From positions 740,408 to 770,042 of the forward strand of contig BFEA01000393.1 in assembly GCA_003427395.1 (NCBI GenBank): a DNA stretch of 29,635 nucleotides, read 5' to 3'. Of this stretch, positions 26,263-29,635 are shown one piece after another. Both the position numbers and the translations under genes were made by a program. Positions within the stretch are counted from its first letter, which is position 1. Every line of letters starts with the position of its first letter. The stretch comes from Chara braunii. Lineage: Eukaryota; Streptophyta; Charophyceae; Charales; Characeae. Under the pieces are notes generated by a model, which did no database searches, was not told the DNA's origin, and saw only the letters and a list, made by a program, of their open reading frames with translations.

Positions 26263-28384
26263 ATGAAAGACACCCACCCGCCGCAGCAACCACCAATCCA
26301 TTGGCGCCCAAAGGAAGAAGCTATTCAAATACTTGGGATTCGTCTGATGGCCATGGGCCCTCCCTCAGATCATGGGCAGACTCTGGTCCAAACAGCACTC
26401 CAAAGATTGGCCATATGGGATGGCCTCCACACTTCACTGGTAGGAAGGGCGCTTGCGATAAACAATGCCATCCTCGCCACGATTTGGTATAAAATGGCCT
26501 TCTGGGAAATCCCGAAAAACCAGCTTAAACAGCTGCGAGCAGCACTGTCAGCCTACCTGTGGAGAAATGATCACAAATTGACGAGATGTTTAAAAAGGGT
26601 GGGCTGGAAGTATGTATCTCAGCCAAAGAGAGTGGGTGGATTGGGCATTCTAGATCCGGGTGATGAAATTAAAGCCCTCTTGTTTAAAGTCATCATCCGC
26701 CTACTTCTTGCAAACGACATCCCATGGCTCCCACTGGCATATATACAACTGGCGAATCTGGCCCCTCCCTCCCACTATGACACTCCGGTCCACCCCCTTA
26801 TGTGGTTCACAAACACAGCATGGTCCATCCCGAATCCCCCACGCCAGAAAAGGGACGGAACGGCTAGAAACAGAGTGAGATGGGACCTCAAACAGAACCC
26901 TATGTGGATCACAATGCTGAATCTCTGGAGGCAGATGGGGCCATCCAAGAAGGCGCCGCCGTTGAGATGGCAAGAGATATGGCGGCAACCTCTGTTTGGA
27001 AACCCGCACATCTGCGATGAAACCGGATCCCCCCTCTCTCTGCAGACCGGCTCACACTGGCTTACATGGGTGAAAAATGGCCTTTTCGTAGTGGGGGATC
27101 TTTGGGACAGTCAAAGAGGCACCTGGAAGACGGTAAAACAGTTGCGACTAAAACTAAAACATATAAAGAAAATTCAGGAGAAGTTGGGCCTCATACACTG
27201 CGCAGTTCCGCCCACTTGGGTGGCGGCCCTGGAGGATGGACCAACAGTGCGCTGCCAAGACTGGGTTATAAGGATTACCGATAATCCGATCCCAATGACC
27301 ATCTTCAGAGTTGGCCACAACACCGACCATGGAGTGCAGCTGTAGGCCTATGCACCAGATATGCCAGGAGCGCGCTGAGCTTCGCTGAAAAGGAACCATG
27401 ATTTGGACTGCATACTCCCACTAGAAGAACTATCTAGGATAAGAGTCGTGGGGACTGAGGACTCAGGCTATTTTGCTTATGAAATGACTACCCCGGTGTG
27501 TGCACTCCCATTCGACCCTGAAGAGTGGGAGTGGAAAGGCTGCAAACCGACACAGATTTGGCAATACACGGTGAGAGGAGGCTATAAACAAGCGCACAAA
27601 AAACACAACTCCACGATGGTGCAAAAGAGATGGAGGAGGGATTCGCCACTGCAAGATAAGGATTTGTGCCACATTCCTTGGGCCACATATGCACACATAA
27701 TGCCGACATCTCACAGGGCCCTGCAGTGGCAGATAACACACCGCTGTCTCCCAACGCCAGACTGGATAATAGCACGCACTAAGCTGGAACAGACAGAAGT
27801 NATGTCCCCCATTTGTTCTTTCTGNNGGGAAGGNGCGCAACACAGACGTGCAGATCTGGAACACTGTCTGTTGGCGTGCCCAATGGCATTGCANGTGTGG
27901 CAATGGTGGGACGCGATGTGGCATGAACTCACTGCATCGCCCTTCCAATGGAATGTGGCCCTCATTCTATTAGGCAACAGGAAAANCTTTCCGCCCGCTT
28001 GGTCGCTCTTCCAGGCGAACCTCTTTAAATACATGAGGCTTGCCCTGCTTTTGGTAATATGGAGAATGAGGTGCTCAGCAGAACGCAAAGAAGGTAACTT
28101 CAGCTTCCATCAAGCCAAACAAGAATTGCTCGAAGTGATCAGAGCAAATTTGCTGAGAGCTAGCCAAAAGTTAAAAAAAAAAGGTGGGGGCAACTCAAGA
28201 CAGGGAGGGCAAACTTCGAGTGATCAGGGCCTTTACACAAACATGGTTAGACCCCAATTGTAAAATGGCAGAAGTACAGCCCGATGGCAGTCAGGTGTGG
28301 AAGAACTGGGCCGTGGAGGACCACAGGTGGACTTACAGATCGCCAAACTGCTTCCTGACACCTCTTTCCGGAAACCCGGACTGA
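26263..28384 (+). pseudogene. LINE ORF2 C-terminal part (non-LTR retrotransposon)
   Basis: The frame from 26263 encodes the segment after the RT active site: IQILGIRLM, LHTSLVGRALAINNAILATI, AYLWRNDHK, VGWKYVSQPKRVGGLGILD and PWLPLAYIQ, all typical of plant LINE ORF2 proteins. Near 27801-27895 a Cys/His segment (CSF, HRRADLEHCLLACPMAL-VWQWW) is the zf-RVT-like zinc finger. Stops at 27343-27345 and 27379-27381 interrupt the frame, several N's occur (27801-27985), and a frameshift near 28195 leads into VIRAFTQTWLDPNCKMAEV up to TGA 28382-28384. The 5' part with endonuclease and YADD is missing: a 5'-truncated, dead copy. Confidence 0.85.
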
Positions 28385-28700
28385 GCGTTGGACGAAGTAC
28401 CACGAAGCAATAACGACCAGGCCTTATCCCAGGACTGTCGGGAATGTCCCTCTCCATCACCGCCTATGCAATCCCCCCCTCCCTCGTCCCATCCCCCTCC
28501 TCCCGCCCCCTCTGCCGTTTCCACCTTTGCCCTCAGCCACGCCTCCCGCAACTCCCATACCACCCGCTCCACCCCCTTCACAGTCCCCCCCTATCCCGTC
28601 CCAGCCGCCCCCTTCTGTCCCGTTCACGCCTCCCTCCCTTCCCTTCGCTCTGTCCCCTCCCCTGTTCTCTCAATCAGCCCTGTGAGTGGCCAGCCAGCCT
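28385..28700 (+). other. C-rich, proline-coding low-complexity tract
   Basis: A pyrimidine-rich stretch (mostly C and CT runs) directly after the LINE stop. Two frames are open and give P/S-rich translations ending near 28700. It may be the degenerate C-terminus or the start of the 3' UTR of the LINE. No domain is recognisable. Confidence 0.5.
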
Positions 28701-29423
28701 GAGACTACAACTGTGCACCACTATAACTGTACACTGCTAATCTGTCAGATTGGTCTTCCAGAGTAGGGGCTGGGAGAGCCGTGATCCAGCTGACACCATA
28801 TACACAATAATGGACCAGGAGGTCTGTTCAATCAAACAAAAGGTGCAAGGATTAGATTGCGGTACACAAAACTTATGAAAAGGCAGAGGTTTCAGGGGTC
28901 TGAAAGATCCTCCAGGATTAGAATTTGTATTTATGAACAATGGAGGGTGCTGAATATCAAGGCTCATTGTTGTGGAGAACACTGGATTTTGATGTCGGTA
29001 CAAGGTTTAAAAAGGTACAAAGGGTTTTACAAAATGGGGGGTTAGAATAAGGGGGGTTGCAGACACCAAGGGTAGGAGTTGAGCCATTACCGCCAGGACG
29101 TGCGTAGACATTAAAGCANGGTGGACACTATCCTGGGTGGGGCTAGGTCNGTGGGAANTAAGAGCTTTGCAAATTGGAAGGGTAACATAGGCAGCCCCGA
29201 GGGAGAGAAGGAAGCTCGGGAACAACAACTCTAATGGCCATATGCCCAACAAACACTGTGCTATAAAGATGTATCCAAGGGGACGCTGGACCCGATTTCC
29301 AGCAGGTGCTGCTCCCCACAAATAGATGGAGCCTCCCTGACGGTGCTAGATGTGTGTGCTCTTATCAGCACACCTAGCATCCGATCGGGCTGATTCAAAA
29401 AAAATAAAAATAAAAAATAAATT
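28701..29423 (+). mobile_element. Candidate LINE 3' UTR with hairpin and A-rich tail
   Basis: No gene. It contains the conserved 3'-end hairpin GGGACGCTGGACCC with stem GCTGGA/TCCAGC (29285-29290 and 29298-29303), a GTGTGTGCTCTTATCAGCACAC hairpin near 29351-29372 (arms GTGTGCT and AGCACAC), and an AAAAATAAAAA tail (29397-29423). In this reading, the LINE copy would run from 26263 to 29423; the assignment is inference from order and the shared 3' end. Confidence 0.45.
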
Positions 29424-29560
29424 GAAAGATGGATGGAGAGACGGAGAAAGTGAGAGAGAGAGGGAGAAAGGAGGGAGAGAGAGATAGAGAGATACAGATA
29501 GAGAGACAAAGAGGAGTAAGAAAAGATCGAGAGATACAGATAGAGTTACACAGAGATGGA
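29424..29560. repeat. Purine-rich GAGA/GATA simple repeat
   Basis: GAGAGAGA, GATAGAGAGATACAGATAGAGA and GATGGATGG words, shown in parts no longer than one unit, form a degenerate simple repeat next to the A-rich tail. Minus-strand frames rich in S and L are artefacts. Confidence 0.8.
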
Positions 29561-29635
29561 TGGATCCATATCTTGCTTCACCACACACCAAACCTGCACC
29601 GACCCCCTAAGAAGTGCATGTGACTGTTTTTTTTT

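Noticed and set aside
28388-28740. Proline-rich secreted or cell-wall protein
   Set aside because: Continuous with the LINE frame after its stop, pyrimidine-run translation in two frames, no signal peptide.
5231-29635. Downstream allantoinase exon (expected ETCPHYL or SSDHSP motifs)
   Set aside because: Looked for in the non-transposon stretches and not found by eye; a tBLASTn search would be decisive.

Overview
This window is eukaryotic nuclear DNA, most likely from the green lineage (a land plant or charophyte alga; repeat-heavy charophytes such as Chara would fit, but the sequence alone does not prove it). The evidence is split exons with GT/AG borders, plant-style Ty3/gypsy retrotransposons, long CT tracts, polyadenylated retrocopies of U2 and U6 spliceosomal RNAs, a tRNA-derived SINE family, a LINE, and MITE-like elements. 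Nothing prokaryotic was found. An 855-base assembly gap lies at 12187-13041, with scattered single N's near 1996, 25806, 27801-27985 and 29120-29160.

The only host gene I recognise is on the + strand at the left: three internal exons (1785-1844, 3371-3540, 5107-5230) of allantoinase, the purine-catabolism enzyme that converts allantoin to allantoate. Their phases join exactly, and two metal-ligand histidines are encoded. Upstream exons must lie left of the window. No downstream exon was found in the remaining 24 kb, so the next intron is either gigantic or the gene was cut by transposons. The introns hold a pure CT tract, minisatellites, two duplicated 5' splice sites, and a palindromic MITE that itself received a U2 snRNA retropseudogene.

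From 5416 to 23955 there are three decayed Ty3/gypsy elements. Element 1 (+, about 5416 to the gap) has a long LTR or leader, gag with a CCHC knuckle, protease, reverse transcriptase, RNase H and the start of integrase, all broken by stops and frameshifts. Element 3 (-, 13184 to about 19547) has a convincing 3' LTR with polypurine tract and a complete but broken gag-protease-RT-RNase H-integrase-chromodomain order. Element 2 (-, about 20360-23955) is a gag-only relative of element 1 in the opposite orientation, so elements 1 and 2 form imperfect inverted arms of about 4 kb around element 3.

The right end (23956-29635) is a graveyard of small retroelements and DNA elements: tRNA-derived SINE copies, a U6 snRNA retropseudogene, three copies of a 3'-terminal hairpin with compensatory base changes, a 578-bp TIR element with TAA target duplication (PIF/Harbinger-like), and a 5'-truncated LINE followed by a candidate 3' UTR. 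Recurring themes are LINE-type retroposition of small RNAs and duplication or mimicry of splice signals.
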